This document shows positions 44,528 through 52,682 of a stretch of DNA of 64,000 bases, one piece after another; the stretch's first letter is position 1, and each line of letters begins with the position of its first letter. Location: positions 1 through 64,000 of the forward strand of contig NZ_JAKJHZ010000012.1 in NCBI RefSeq assembly GCF_021648885.1. Direction: 5' to 3'. This DNA comes from Nocardioides potassii (GTDB lineage: Bacteria; Actinomycetota; Actinomycetes; Propionibacteriales; Nocardioidaceae). The notes under the pieces were generated by a model. That model saw only the letters and a program-made list of their open reading frames with translations, ran no database searches and was not told the origin of the DNA. The position numbers were made by a program, and so were the translations under genes.

Positions 44528-45711
44528 GACCGGTCGTGAGCGCCGGCGGACAGCTCGTCCGCCGGCGCGAACGCCGTCGCCAGCCAGAACAGGGCCAGCA
44601 CCAGCACGAGTGGGACGGCGAAGCCGATGCGCAGCGAGCTCGCACCCACCGCGCCCGTCATCACGGCGCCGAGCAGCGCGCCGGCGTAGTTGAACTGGTT
44701 GAACCGCGCCACCACCGCGTCCACCCGCGCCCGCCGCGTCGCCGGGTCGGCGTCGCGTCCGGCGAGTGCCGCGGCTGCGGAGAAGCTCAGCGGGGCGACG
44801 ACCGCGACCCCGCAGCCGAGCAGCGTGAAGCCAAGGACCGCGACCGGCCATGACGGCGCCGCGACCACGACGGCCAGGGACACGAAGGCGACCAGTGCCC
44901 CGACCCGCAGCAGCCTTACGGCCCCGACCTGCTCGGTGAGCCGGTCGCCCACCAGCCGCACCAGTCCGCTCGCCACGAGGTAGGGGAGCGTGGCCAGCGC
45001 GACGAGCTCCTCGGGAGCGGCGAACACGTCGTCCAGGTAGACCGGTCCCCAGGTCGCTGCCGCGGTGTCGACCGTGTAGAAAACGACGAGCGCCAGCCCC
45101 ACCATCACGATCGCCCGCCACGGCACGTCGGTCTCGGTGGCCGTGGCCGCTTCGCCGTGGTCGCGCGCGAGGTAGGGCGCGGCCGCCGCGAGCAGCGGCA
45201 GGACGGCCACCAGCGCGATGGCCGGCCACGGCACGTCGGTGGTGGCGAGCGTGATGAGCGCGCCGATGACCCCGCCGAGCGTCCATGCGCCGTGGCACGA
45301 CGGCAGCACCACCCGGCCGAGCCGGTGCTCGAGGGCGACGGCCTGCATGTTGCCGGTCGCGTCGACCAACCCGAGGCCGAGGCCGTACGCCGCGAGGCCG
45401 AGCACGAAGACCGCGGTGACGGGGGCGAGGATGGCGACGGCGATCGACACCGCGATCACCAGCAGCCCGCCGCGGAGCACCACAGCGCTGTCCAGGCGCG
45501 GTGCGAGGCGCTCGGCGACGAGCGAGCCCGCCCCGGCGAGCAGGACGATCATCAGCAGGACGCCGGACAGGGCGAGCTCGCCGAGGTCCCAGCGGTCCTG
45601 GATGCGCGGCAGCCGGGTGGTGAGGCTGATGAAGACGAGACCCTGGGTGAAGAACGCGGCCGCGATGGCCAGCCGGGACCTCCAGAGGTGGACGCCGGGG
45701 TCTGCACTCAT
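44524..45711 (-). CDS. Major facilitator superfamily transporter
   Basis: This 395-residue protein has about 12 hydrophobic segments arranged as two six-helix halves, with the MFS-like loop LTTRLPRIQDRWDLGELALS after helix 1 and LATLPYLVASGLVRLVGDRL in the second half. The substrate is not evident; fucose-permease/YbjJ-like MFS proteins are the nearest pattern. ATG at 45711 is chosen because CACGAT (45724-45719, minus strand) ends 7 bases before it; an ATG at 45720 would add three residues. It is divergent from the phosphatase gene at 45760. Confidence 0.9.
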   Translation of the reverse strand: MSADPGVHLWRSRLAIAAAFFTQGLVFISLTTRLPRIQDRWDLGELALSGVLLMIVLLAGAGSLVAERLAPRLDSAVVLRGGLLVIAVSIAVAILAPVTAVFVLGLAAYGLGLGLVDATGNMQAVALEHRLGRVVLPSCHGAWTLGGVIGALITLATTDVPWPAIALVAVLPLLAAAAPYLARDHGEAATATETDVPWRAIVMVGLALVVFYTVDTAAATWGPVYLDDVFAAPEELVALATLPYLVASGLVRLVGDRLTEQVGAVRLLRVGALVAFVSLAVVVAAPSWPVAVLGFTLLGCGVAVVAPLSFSAAAALAGRDADPATRRARVDAVVARFNQFNYAGALLGAVMTGAVGASSLRIGFAVPLVLVLALFWLATAFAPADELSAGAHDRS

Positions 45712-45718
45712 GGCGAGC

Positions 45719-45753
45719 ATCGTGGCAGGCCGGCCGTCGGCCCGTGGCAGACT
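45719..45753. promoter_or_regulatory. Divergent leaderless promoters (MFS / phosphatase)
   Basis: CACGAT on the minus strand (45724-45719) lies 7 bases before the MFS ATG, and CAGACT on the plus strand (45748-45753) lies 6 bases before the phosphatase ATG, within a 48-base gap. No ribosome binding sites are visible for either gene. Confidence 0.5.
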
Positions 45754-45759
45754 CGCGGC

Positions 45760-46329
45760 ATGTCGTCGGGAACCCATCGGGAGCTGTGGATCGTCCGGCA
45801 CGGGGAGACCGAGTGGAGCCGCGACGGCAGGCACACCTCGACCACCGACCTTCCCCTCACCGACGTCGGCGAGGAGGCCGCCCGGTCGCTGGCGCCCCGG
45901 CTGGCCGACGTGGCGTTCGACCTCGTGCTGACGAGCCCGCGCCAGCGCGCCCGTCGTACGGCCGAGCTGGCGGGCTTCCCCGATGCGCAGGTCGACGACG
46001 ACCTGGCCGAGTGGGCCTACGGCGACTACGAGGGCATCACCACCGACGAGATCCGGGAGACCGTGCCCGGCTGGTCGGTGTGGACCCACCCGTCGCCGGG
46101 CGGCGAGACGGCCGAGGAGGTCTCGGCGCGGCTGGACCGCGTCGTCGAGCGCGCACAGGACCACGACCGCACCATCGTCTTCGCCCACGGCCACTCGCTG
46201 CGGGTGCTGACCGCGCGCTGGCTCGAGCAGCCGGCGGAGGAGGGACGGTTCTTCAAGCTCGACACCTCGACGGTGTCGGTGCTCGGCTTCGAGCGCGAGA
46301 CGCCGGTGCTGCTGAAGTGGAACCACTGA
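45760..46329 (+). CDS. Histidine phosphatase family protein
   Basis: This 189-residue protein is a histidine phosphatase (phosphoglycerate-mutase-like). The phospho-accepting His lies in LWIVRHGETEWS (RHG at about 13-15). The second catalytic His is in IVFAHGHSLRVL, with the proton-donor Glu in LAEWAYGDYEG. Its position one gene away from a PHP phosphoesterase and near parA-rhlE matches the M. tuberculosis gpm2/Rv3214 neighbourhood. Substrate is unproven. ATG at 45760 is leaderless by the CAGACT element. Confidence 0.92.
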   Translation: MSSGTHRELWIVRHGETEWSRDGRHTSTTDLPLTDVGEEAARSLAPRLADVAFDLVLTSPRQRARRTAELAGFPDAQVDDDLAEWAYGDYEGITTDEIRETVPGWSVWTHPSPGGETAEEVSARLDRVVERAQDHDRTIVFAHGHSLRVLTARWLEQPAEEGRFFKLDTSTVSVLGFERETPVLLKWNH

Positions 46330-46330
46330 C

Positions 46331-47176
46331 GTGCGCATCGACCTCCACACCCACAGCTCCGCCAGTGACGGCACGGACACCCCCGCCCAGCTGATGCGCG
46401 AGGCGGCGGCCGCCGGGCTCGACGTCGTGGCGCTGACCGACCACGACGCGATGTCCGGCTGGGCAGAGGCGCAGCAAGCGGCCGACGAGGTCGGCATCAC
46501 GCTCGTGCCGGGTCTCGAGGTGAGCACCAAGCTCGAGCATCGCGGGGTGCACCTGCTCGGCTACCTGCCGGACCCGTCGTACCCGCCCCTGCTGGCCGAG
46601 CTCGACAAGATACTGTCGGGTCGCTCGTCGCGGACGCCCGGCATCGTGGCCGCACTGCGACAGTCGGGCGTCGACATCACCGAGGAGGACGTCCGCCGCG
46701 AGTCCGGCGGGTCCGTCGCCGCCGGCCGCCCGCACGTGGCCGACGCCCTCGTCCGGCTGGGGCTGGTGGCCGACCGGACGACGGCCTTCGCCGAGTTCCT
46801 CAACCCCGGGCGGCCGGGATACGTCAACCGCTACGCGACGCCGCTGGAGGAGATGATCCCGCTCATCGTCGCCGCCGGCGGTGTGCCCGTCATCGCGCAC
46901 CCGTGGGGCCGGCGGGGGATGACCGTGCTGGACGCGGCCGCCCTCGCCTCGCTGAAGGACCTGGGGCTCGCCGGCATCGAGGTGGACCACCAGGACCATC
47001 CGCCGGAGCTCCGCGAGCGGCTGAGGGCGATCGCCGCCGACCTCGACCTCATCGTGACGGGCAGCAGCGACCACCACGGCCTCGGGAAGATCGACCACGA
47101 CCTCGGGGTCAACACCACCGACCCCGAGCAGTACGAGCGGCTGCTCTCCCTGGCGGCGCGTTCCCTCGGTGGTTGA
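46331..47176 (+). CDS. PHP-domain phosphoesterase
   Basis: This 281-residue protein has the PHP metal-dependent phosphoesterase fold. Metal-binding motifs are IDLHTHSSASDG (motif I), VALTDHDAMSGW (motif II), LVPGLEVS with Glu (motif III), VPVIAHPWGRRG and GSSDHHGLGK. Such proteins (for example RNase AM/YciV-like 5'-3' exonucleases or 3',5'-nucleotide phosphatases) act on nucleotides. The GTG at 46331 is 1 base after the phosphatase stop; the genes are clearly cotranscribed. Confidence 0.92.
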   Translation: MRIDLHTHSSASDGTDTPAQLMREAAAAGLDVVALTDHDAMSGWAEAQQAADEVGITLVPGLEVSTKLEHRGVHLLGYLPDPSYPPLLAELDKILSGRSSRTPGIVAALRQSGVDITEEDVRRESGGSVAAGRPHVADALVRLGLVADRTTAFAEFLNPGRPGYVNRYATPLEEMIPLIVAAGGVPVIAHPWGRRGMTVLDAAALASLKDLGLAGIEVDHQDHPPELRERLRAIAADLDLIVTGSSDHHGLGKIDHDLGVNTTDPEQYERLLSLAARSLGG

Positions 47177-47205
47177 GGTGCGAGCGCAGCGAGCCTCGAC
47201 ACCAC
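47168..47205. repeat. REP-like intergenic repeat at a gene junction
   Basis: GGTGGTTGAGG (47168-47178) and CCTCGACACCAC (47194-47205) are imperfect inverted ends around a core with GCGAGC twice. From memory, this GGTGGTTGAGG...CCTCGAAACCACC pattern recurs between genes in Nocardioides and related genomes. I see one copy in this window. It covers the PHP stop codon and the only start codons of the next gene. Confidence 0.5.
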
Positions 47206-47594
47206 ACACCCTCCCCGACAGAGTCCTCGTCTACGGCGTCACCGGCAGCGGCAAGAGCACGGCCGCCACGCGGATCGGCGCGATCACCGGCCATCCGGTG
47301 ACCCTCGTCGACGAGCTGACCTGGCTGCCCGGCTGGGTGCCGGTCGAGGAGGAGCGCCAGCGCGAGATCATCGGCGGGATCCTCGCGGGGGAGCGGTGGC
47401 TGCTCGACTCGGCGTACGGCGCCTGGCGCAAGGTCGTCGCCCGCGACTCGATCATCCGCTGGCACTTCCAGTCGTTCGCCCGCAAGCGGTTGCGGATGCG
47501 CGAGTGGGCGGCCTCGCCCGACGGGCCCGAGGTGCTGCTCTTCAGGCGCCCGCGCGAGCTCGACGCGTGGATCGAGTCCTTTCGGCGGTCATGA
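47169..47594 (+). CDS. P-loop nucleoside-kinase-like ATPase, apparently internally deleted
   Basis: This 141-residue P-loop protein (RVLVYGVTGSGKSTAATRIG, Walker A at about 23-30) resembles actinobacterial adenylate-kinase-like AAA proteins. The segments VDELTWLPGWVPVEEERQRE, ERWLLDSAYGAW and RDSIIRWHFQSFARKRLRMR match the family. However, the usual stretch of about 45 residues between the DxAYGxW motif and RDSI (where relatives have a DYPRW segment and a basic helix) is missing: AYGAWRKVVARDSI runs straight through. Start codons (GTG 47169 or 47178) fall in a REP-like repeat. It may be a decayed but still open gene. Family details are from memory. Confidence 0.7.
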   Translation: MVEVRAQRASTPHTLPDRVLVYGVTGSGKSTAATRIGAITGHPVTLVDELTWLPGWVPVEEERQREIIGGILAGERWLLDSAYGAWRKVVARDSIIRWHFQSFARKRLRMREWAASPDGPEVLLFRRPRELDAWIESFRRS

Positions 47595-47780
47595 CCTCCG
47601 GAACAGACCGGCCACGACGAGCACGATTCCGAGGAGGATCAGGATCCCGCCCATGAGGTCGACGAGCAAGGAGATCGCATGCACGGTCTCATCGTCCGAT
47701 CCGCCGAGAGCCACGCTGACGACGACCACCAGGATCCCCACCCCGAAGGCACGCAGCCCTCGCTTCGTCACGACGGTCAT
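47589..47780 (-). CDS. Small two-helix membrane protein
   Basis: This 63-residue protein begins MTVVTKRGLRAFGVGILVVV and has two hydrophobic helices (about 12-26 and 36-58, DLMGGILILLGIVLVVAGLF). I do not recognise a family. ATG at 47780 is supported by TAGGGT at 47792-47787 (minus strand), ending 6 bases upstream (leaderless). The stop overlaps the convergent ATPase gene by 6 bases. Confidence 0.75.
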   Translation of the reverse strand: MTVVTKRGLRAFGVGILVVVVSVALGGSDDETVHAISLLVDLMGGILILLGIVLVVAGLFRRS

Positions 47781-47890
47781 GGGGGGACCCTAAGGCAGTC
47801 GAGGGTCGAGCGGCGTCCACCGCCTTCCTCTCCGTTCCGGATGCGCGAGGGACCGCCCGAACGCGCACCTGTGTTCGCCCTGAGCGAGCC

Positions 47891-47940
47891 GGGACGTCAT
47901 ACGGTCGGGACTACCGCTCGTCCCTTCCGTATGACGTCCC
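47891..47940. terminator. Long hairpin downstream of the SDR gene
   Basis: GGGACGTCATACGG (47891-47904) and CCGTATGACGTCCC (47927-47940) are exact complements. The stem continues inward through GGGA/TCCC (47907-47910 and 47921-47924) past a 2-base mismatch, with a 10-base loop. It lies 13 bases downstream of the SDR stop (minus strand). No T-run follows, so it may be a GC-type terminator or a mobile palindromic repeat. Confidence 0.55.
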
Positions 47941-47953
47941 GCGCGGGGAGCGT

Positions 47954-48730
47954 CTACCGCCGGCCCATCGACTGTGTCAGGCGGAGGGCACGGTTGGGGA
48001 TGAGCTTGGTGAGCGCGATGATCGTCTTGTACTGCGCGCCGGGGATCGAGTAGGCGCGGCCCTTGTCGAAGTCCTCGAGGGACTCGCGGACCAGGAACTC
48101 GACGTCGAGCCACATGAAGCCGTCGCCCCGCTTGACCTGCATCCGCTCGTGGAACTCGGTCTTGGTGAAGCCCGGGCACAGCGCCATCACCTTCACGCCG
48201 CGGGGGCCGTACTCGAGGTGGGCCCACTCGCTGAAGGAGTTCACCCACGCCTTGGCGGCGGAGTAGGAGCCGCGGGGGAGGAAGGCGGCCACGCTCGAGA
48301 CGTTGATGATCCCGCCGTGCCCCCGCTCGGCCATCGCCCGGAGCGCGGCGTGGCTCAGCCGGAGCACCGCGGTGACCAGCACCTCGAGCATCGCGGTCTC
48401 CTCGTCGGCGGTGTTGTCGAGGAAGCGCTTCTTCAGCCCGAAGCCGGCGTTGTTGACCAGGAGGTCGACCGGCCGGTCGTGGTCGGCGAGCCGTTCCTCG
48501 ACGCGGGCCAGCGCCTCGCGGTCGACGAGGTCGGCGACGAGCACCTCGACCTCGACCTGGTGGGCGCGGCGCAGCTCGTCGGCCACCTCCTCGAGCCGAG
48601 CGGCGTCGCGGGCGACGAGGACGAGGTCGTGGCCGCGCGCGGCCAGCTGGACGGCGTACTCGTGGCCGATGCCGGCGGTGGCGCCGGTGACGAGGGCGGT
48701 GCTGCGAGAGGGAACGGGGGAGGAGGACAT
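47954..48730 (-). CDS. Short-chain dehydrogenase/reductase
   Basis: This 258-residue protein is a classical SDR. The cofactor loop TGATAGIGHEYAVQLAARG (about 15-33) and LVARDAARLEEV suggest NADP(H). NNAGFGLKKRF, the catalytic Ser in INVSSVAAFLP and the YSAAK active-site motif are present. The substrate is unknown; closest patterns are actinobacterial ketoreductases. It is divergent from the ParA-like gene with a 59-base gap; AATGCT ending 6 bases before the ATG is a weaker leaderless -10 candidate than others here. Confidence 0.92.
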   Translation of the reverse strand: MSSSPVPSRSTALVTGATAGIGHEYAVQLAARGHDLVLVARDAARLEEVADELRRAHQVEVEVLVADLVDREALARVEERLADHDRPVDLLVNNAGFGLKKRFLDNTADEETAMLEVLVTAVLRLSHAALRAMAERGHGGIINVSSVAAFLPRGSYSAAKAWVNSFSEWAHLEYGPRGVKVMALCPGFTKTEFHERMQVKRGDGFMWLDVEFLVRESLEDFDKGRAYSIPGAQYKTIIALTKLIPNRALRLTQSMGRR

Positions 48731-48789
48731 GGACCCAGCATTTCAGGACACCGGGAACGACCGCGACCCCGTCCTGCACAATGGCCACG

Positions 48790-49635
48790 ATGAGCACCCA
48801 GACCCCGGCCCCCGTCACGCTGGCCGTCGCGAACCAGAAGGGCGGCGTCGCCAAGACGACGTCCGTCGCCTCGATCGGCGCCGCGCTCGCCGAGCTCGGC
48901 CACCGCGTGCTGCTGGTCGACCTCGATCCGCAGGCGTGCCTGACCTTCTCCCTCGGCATCGACCCCGAGGACCTCGAGACGTCGGTGCACCACGTGCTGA
49001 CGCAGGGTGTCGACCCGACCGAGGTCATCATCGAGACCGAGGACGGCGTCGACCTGCTGCCGGCAACCATAGAGCTGGCGCGCGCCGAGGCCGACCTGCT
49101 GACCCGCACCGGTCGCGAGCACGTGATCAAGGGCGCCCTCGAGCAGCTCGCCGACGACCTGGCGGACACCGAGGAGGGTGCCTACGACTGGGTGCTGCTC
49201 GACTGCCCGCCGTCCCTCGGCGTGCTGACGGTCGCCGCGCTCACCGCCGCCGACGGCGTGCTCGTGCCGCTGCAGTGCGAGACGCTGTCGCACCGCGGGG
49301 TCGGCCAGCTGCTCGACACCGTCCACGACGTACGACGCTTCACCAACCGCGGCCTCGAGGTGTGGGGCGTGCTGCCGACGCTGTACGACGGCCGCACCAA
49401 CCATGCGCGCACCGTGCTGGAGACCATCAGCGAGACCTACGACCTCGAGGTCGTCGAGCCGCCGATCCCCAAGACGATCAAGTTCGCCGAGGCGCCCGCC
49501 GCCGGCCGCTCGATCCTCGCGACCAGCCGAACCAACAAGGGCGCGCAGGCCTACCGCGAGGTGGCCGGGAACCTCGTCGAGCGGGCCTCCCGGCCCAGGA
49601 AGAAGGCGAAGAAGCCCGCTCGGGCGAAGAAGTAG
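48790..49635 (+). CDS. ParA/Soj-like ATPase
   Basis: This 281-residue ParA-family ATPase has the deviant Walker A NQKGGVAKTTSVASIG (about 14-29), Walker A' LLVDLDPQACLTFSLG, and Walker B YDWVLLDCPPSLG. It ends in a basic Lys/Arg-rich tail (PRKKAKKPARAKK). It is the Rv3213c-like ParA found beside rhlE in actinobacteria, not the chromosomal-segregation parA next to parB; no parB is adjacent. Its cargo is unknown. ATG at 48790 is chosen over 48781 because CACAAT (48777-48782) ends 7 bases upstream and no ribosome binding site is present. Confidence 0.92.
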   Translation: MSTQTPAPVTLAVANQKGGVAKTTSVASIGAALAELGHRVLLVDLDPQACLTFSLGIDPEDLETSVHHVLTQGVDPTEVIIETEDGVDLLPATIELARAEADLLTRTGREHVIKGALEQLADDLADTEEGAYDWVLLDCPPSLGVLTVAALTAADGVLVPLQCETLSHRGVGQLLDTVHDVRRFTNRGLEVWGVLPTLYDGRTNHARTVLETISETYDLEVVEPPIPKTIKFAEAPAAGRSILATSRTNKGAQAYREVAGNLVERASRPRKKAKKPARAKK

Positions 49636-49642
49636 CCCTCGG

Positions 49643-51052
49643 TCAGGACTTGGGCGCCTCGACCGACGAGCCGCCGCGCGTACGACGGCGGTTGCGGTTG
49701 CGGCGACGCGGGGCGTCGCCCGACGTCTCCGACATGCCCGAGTCGGAGCGCTTCGAGTCCGAGCGGCCCGAGTCCGAGCGGCCGCGGCCACCGGAGCGCT
49801 CGCGCGGGGTCCGCTCGGCCTTGGGCGCCGGCGGGGCCGGGTCGACGACGCGCCCCTTGGTGCCCTCGGGGATGCCCTGGTCGTGGAACAGGTGCGGGGA
49901 CGTGGAGTACGTCTCCTCGGGCGAGTCGAAGGGCAGGTCGAGCGCCTTGTTGATCATCTTCCAGCGGTGGAGGTCCGCCCAGTCGACGAAGGTGATCGCG
50001 GTGCCCGACGCTCCGGCACGGCCGGTGCGGCCGATGCGGTGGACGTAGGTCTTGTCGTCCTCGGGGCAGGTGTAGTTGACGACGTGGGAGACGCCGCGCA
50101 CGTCGATGCCGCGGGCGGCGACGTCGGTGCAGACGAGGACCTGGATCTTGTCCTCGCGGAACCGCGCCAGCGCCTTCTCACGCGCCACCTGGGCCATGTC
50201 GCCGTGCAGTGGCGAGGCCTTGAAGCCGCGCTCCTGCAGGTCCTCGGCCACCCGCTGCGCCTGCCGCTTGGTGCGGGTGAAGACGATCATCTTGTCGGCG
50301 TCCTCGGCCTGCAGGACCTTGCCGATGATCTCGGTCTTGTCGAGGTCGTGGGCCTGGTAGATGAACTGCGCCGTGGCGGGGACCGTCGCGTTCTCGTAGG
50401 ACGACTCCGCACGGATGTTCATCGGGTGGCGCATGTGGGTGCGGGCCAGGGCGACGATCGCGGACGGCATGGTCGCCGAGAACAGCATCGTCTGCCGGGT
50501 CTCCGGCGTCTTGGAGATCAACGTGATGACGTCGGGCAGGAAGCCTAGGTCGAGCATCTCGTCGGCCTCGTCGAGCACGAGCGCGTGGACGTGGGAGAGG
50601 TCGAGGGCGCGACGGTTGGCCAGGTCGATCAGGCGACCCGGGGTGCCGACGACGATGTCGACACCGGCCTCGAGGGCCTCGAGCTGCGGCTCGTAGCCGA
50701 CGCCGCCGTAGACGGTGAGGACACGGAGGCCCAGGTCGGCGCTGGCGAGCGCGAGGTCGTTGGACACCTGGAGCGCGAGCTCACGGGTCGGGGCGACGAT
50801 GAGGGCCTGCGGCTTGCCCTGCGGCATGTCGGCGTAGGCCGGGTCGGTCGGGGCGACGCTGCGCTGCAGCACCGGGATGCCGAAGGCGAGGGTCTTGCCG
50901 GTGCCCGTGCGGGCCTGGCCGATGAGGTCGGTGCCGAGCAGGGCGACCGAGAGGGTCATCTCCTGGATGGCGAAGGGGGTGGTGATGCCGGCGCGCTCGA
51001 GCGCGTCGCAGATCTGGGCGTGCACGCCCAGCTCACGGAAGGTGGTGGTCAC
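49643..51052 (-). CDS. rhlE: DEAD-box RNA helicase (RhlE-like)
   Basis: This 469-residue protein is a DEAD-box RNA helicase. Its motifs are the Q motif (FAIQEMTLSVAL), ARTGTGKTLAFGIP (I), PTRELALQV (Ia), VLDEADEMLDLGF (II), LFSATMP (III), STPGRL-like GTPGRLIDL, ARGIDVRGVSHVVNYTCPED (V) and HRIGRTGRAG (VI). The C-terminal tail (about 400-469) is Arg/Ser-rich with tandem SDS-containing repeats (GRSDSGRSDSKRSDSG). It likely remodels RNA or ribosomal precursors. The GTG at 51052 is in the same neighbourhood as in M. tuberculosis (Rv3211). It converges on the ParA-like gene with a 7-base gap. Confidence 0.94.
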   Translation of the reverse strand: MTTTFRELGVHAQICDALERAGITTPFAIQEMTLSVALLGTDLIGQARTGTGKTLAFGIPVLQRSVAPTDPAYADMPQGKPQALIVAPTRELALQVSNDLALASADLGLRVLTVYGGVGYEPQLEALEAGVDIVVGTPGRLIDLANRRALDLSHVHALVLDEADEMLDLGFLPDVITLISKTPETRQTMLFSATMPSAIVALARTHMRHPMNIRAESSYENATVPATAQFIYQAHDLDKTEIIGKVLQAEDADKMIVFTRTKRQAQRVAEDLQERGFKASPLHGDMAQVAREKALARFREDKIQVLVCTDVAARGIDVRGVSHVVNYTCPEDDKTYVHRIGRTGRAGASGTAITFVDWADLHRWKMINKALDLPFDSPEETYSTSPHLFHDQGIPEGTKGRVVDPAPPAPKAERTPRERSGGRGRSDSGRSDSKRSDSGMSETSGDAPRRRNRNRRRTRGGSSVEAPKS

Positions 51053-51211
51053 GAAGAGGTCGCTTTCGAAGAGTGTCTGGTTGTCCCACGCGTTTGCGGT
51101 CAGCCACTCGAAAGGGCCCCTCAGGGGCTCTGCCGACCGCGCACATACAGGCGGCCACCGGCGGGTGTCACCGGGGCTCGGTCACCATGATGCTATCGCT
51201 AGGCTGCGAAC

Positions 51212-51886
51212 ATGCCCGCATCGCCCGACGAGGACTACCGCCGCGCCGCCGTCGACCTCCTCGGTGCGATCGCCTACGGCGAGCTCTCGGCGTTCGAGCG
51301 GCTCGTCGAGGACGCGAAGATGGCGCCCGGCATCGACGACAAGATCGCCATCGGCGCGATGGCCACCGCGGAGTTCGCCCACCTGCAGAAGCTGGTCGGC
51401 CGGCTCGAGGAGCTCGGCGCCGACCCCGCCGAGGCGATGCAGGCCTTCCGGGCGAGCTTCGACGGGTTCCACGCCCACACGGCACCGTCGGACTACTACG
51501 AGGGGCTGATCAAGGCCTACGTCGGCGACGGCCTGGCCGCCGACTTCTACCGCGAGATCGCCGCCTACCTCGACCCGGAGACCCGCGAGGTGATCATCAG
51601 CTCGCTCGAGGACTCGGGGCAGACCGCGTTCATCGTCGAGCGGGTGCGCGCGGGCATCCGGCAGGACCACCGGCTGGGCGGACGGCTCGCGCTCTGGGGT
51701 CGTCGGCTGATGGGCGAGGCGCTGACCCAGGCCCAGCGCGTCGCCGGCGACCGCGACTCGCTCACCGCGCTGCTGGCCGGGGGAGTGGACCGGCCGGGCC
51801 TCGACCTCGCCGCGCTCGGTCGCATGTTCACCCGGCTCACCGAGCGGCACGCCGCCCGGATGGCCGAGCTCGGGCTCGAGGCCTGA
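51212..51886 (+). CDS. Ferritin-like fold protein (Rv3210c-like)
   Basis: This 224-residue helical protein has Glu/His residues typical of the ferritin-like diiron fold (FAHLQKLVGRLEELGADPAE, FDGFHAHTAPSDYYEGLIKA, REIAAYLDPETREVIISSLE). It resembles the ferritin-like/tRNA-hydroxylase-type domain found beside rhlE and DUF3107 in actinobacteria; the substrate is not known. The ATG at 51212 is leaderless by TAGGCT (51200-51205), 6 bases upstream. It is divergent from rhlE and is followed by a strong terminator (51905-51939). Confidence 0.85.
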   Translation: MPASPDEDYRRAAVDLLGAIAYGELSAFERLVEDAKMAPGIDDKIAIGAMATAEFAHLQKLVGRLEELGADPAEAMQAFRASFDGFHAHTAPSDYYEGLIKAYVGDGLAADFYREIAAYLDPETREVIISSLEDSGQTAFIVERVRAGIRQDHRLGGRLALWGRRLMGEALTQAQRVAGDRDSLTALLAGGVDRPGLDLAALGRMFTRLTERHAARMAELGLEA

Positions 51887-51904
51887 GCCCGACGCCACAC
51901 GTGA

Positions 51905-51939
51905 CGAGGCCCCGCACCCGGAGTGGGTGCGGGGCCTCG
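51905..51939. terminator. Strong hairpin between convergent genes
   Basis: CGAGGCCCCGCACCC (51905-51919) and GGGTGCGGGGCCTCG (51925-51939) pair perfectly over 15 bases with a 5-base loop. It lies 19 bases after the ferritin-like stop and 27 bases beyond the stop of the opposing GlsB/YeaQ gene, so it can serve both strands. There is no T-run. Confidence 0.8.
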
Positions 51940-51965
51940 CGCGGCGCTGCGTGGGCTGGGCCGGG

Positions 51966-52250
51966 TCAGACGCGGGTGCGGCTGCCCGTGTTGCGTCCGG
52001 TGACGGTCGAGGCGATCACGACCAGCACGGCCGAGACGATGATGGCGACGATCCAGCGGACCCAGTCGACACCGCGCGAGCCGTCCCCGCCGAACAGCGA
52101 GTAGATCCAGTAGCCGATGAGCACCCCGCCGATGCCGCACAGGATGGTCAGCCAGATCGGGATGTTGTCCTTGTCGCCCGGCGCGACGAGCTTGCCGAGA
52201 AGGCCGATGATTGCGCCGACGATGATCAGGACGATGAGGTCAACGACCAT
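51966..52250 (-). CDS. GlsB/YeaQ/YmgE-type membrane protein
   Basis: This 94-residue protein begins MVVDLIVLIIVGAIIGLLGK. It has three predicted transmembrane helices with the small-residue-rich pattern of the GlsB/YeaQ/YmgE (transglycosylase-associated) family, including LVAPGDKDNIPIWLTILCGI and GGVLIGYWIYSLFGGDGS, and ends in a basic STVTGRNTGSRTRV tail. These proteins are stress-linked in several bacteria but of unknown activity. The ATG at 52250 has AAAGG upstream. The gene is inserted into an otherwise conserved neighbourhood. Confidence 0.87.
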   Translation of the reverse strand: MVVDLIVLIIVGAIIGLLGKLVAPGDKDNIPIWLTILCGIGGVLIGYWIYSLFGGDGSRGVDWVRWIVAIIVSAVLVVIASTVTGRNTGSRTRV

Positions 52251-52376
52251 GATGCGCCACCTTTCTTTGCCACGGGTCCCGTGAGCTGGGGCCGGCAGGG
52301 ATGTGCCGGCCCCTCCATGATGTCGCTCGCCGAGAGCGCGAGCAAACACCGCGCCCCCTGAAGGGTGAAGGTGTCA

Positions 52377-52394
52377 ATGGCCCGTTCGGGCCAT
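52377..52394 (-). terminator. Hairpin downstream of the DUF3107 gene
   Basis: ATGGCCCG (52377-52384) and CGGGCCAT (52387-52394) are perfect complements around TT, 26 bases beyond the DUF3107 stop on the minus strand. The RNA would fold as a 7-8 bp GC-rich hairpin. No T-run is seen. Confidence 0.55.
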
Positions 52395-52420
52395 CTCGTC
52401 GGACCCGGATCAGCGCGGGA

Positions 52421-52639
52421 TCAGCGGAAGCCGACGGTGCTCGAGGTGGGGGAGCCCAGCTCGACGTAGGCGATCTTGTCGGCCGGTACGACGACGGTGC
52501 GGCCCTTGACGTCGGAGAGGCGCAGGACGCCGTTGCCGGCGATCGCCTCGGTGAGCCGCTGCTCGATGTCGTCGGGCGTGCTGTCGGTGTCGACGACCAG
52601 CTCGCGCTGGGCGTTCTGCACGCCGATCTTGACCTCCAC
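52421..52639 (-). CDS. DUF3107 family protein (TB9.4-like)
   Basis: This 72-residue protein reads MEVKIGVQNAQRELVVDTDS and includes RLSDVKGRTVVVPADKIAYV, the conserved core of the small DUF3107 family (Rv3208A/TB9.4 in M. tuberculosis). Function is unknown. Position between a TetR regulator and a ferritin-like/helicase pair is conserved in actinobacteria. The GTG at 52639 follows AAGGAG at good spacing. Confidence 0.92.
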   Translation of the reverse strand: MEVKIGVQNAQRELVVDTDSTPDDIEQRLTEAIAGNGVLRLSDVKGRTVVVPADKIAYVELGSPTSSTVGFR

Positions 52640-52682
52640 GGTGGTGCTCCTTGCTGGGTCGGTGCTGCTGGTGGTTGGTGTC

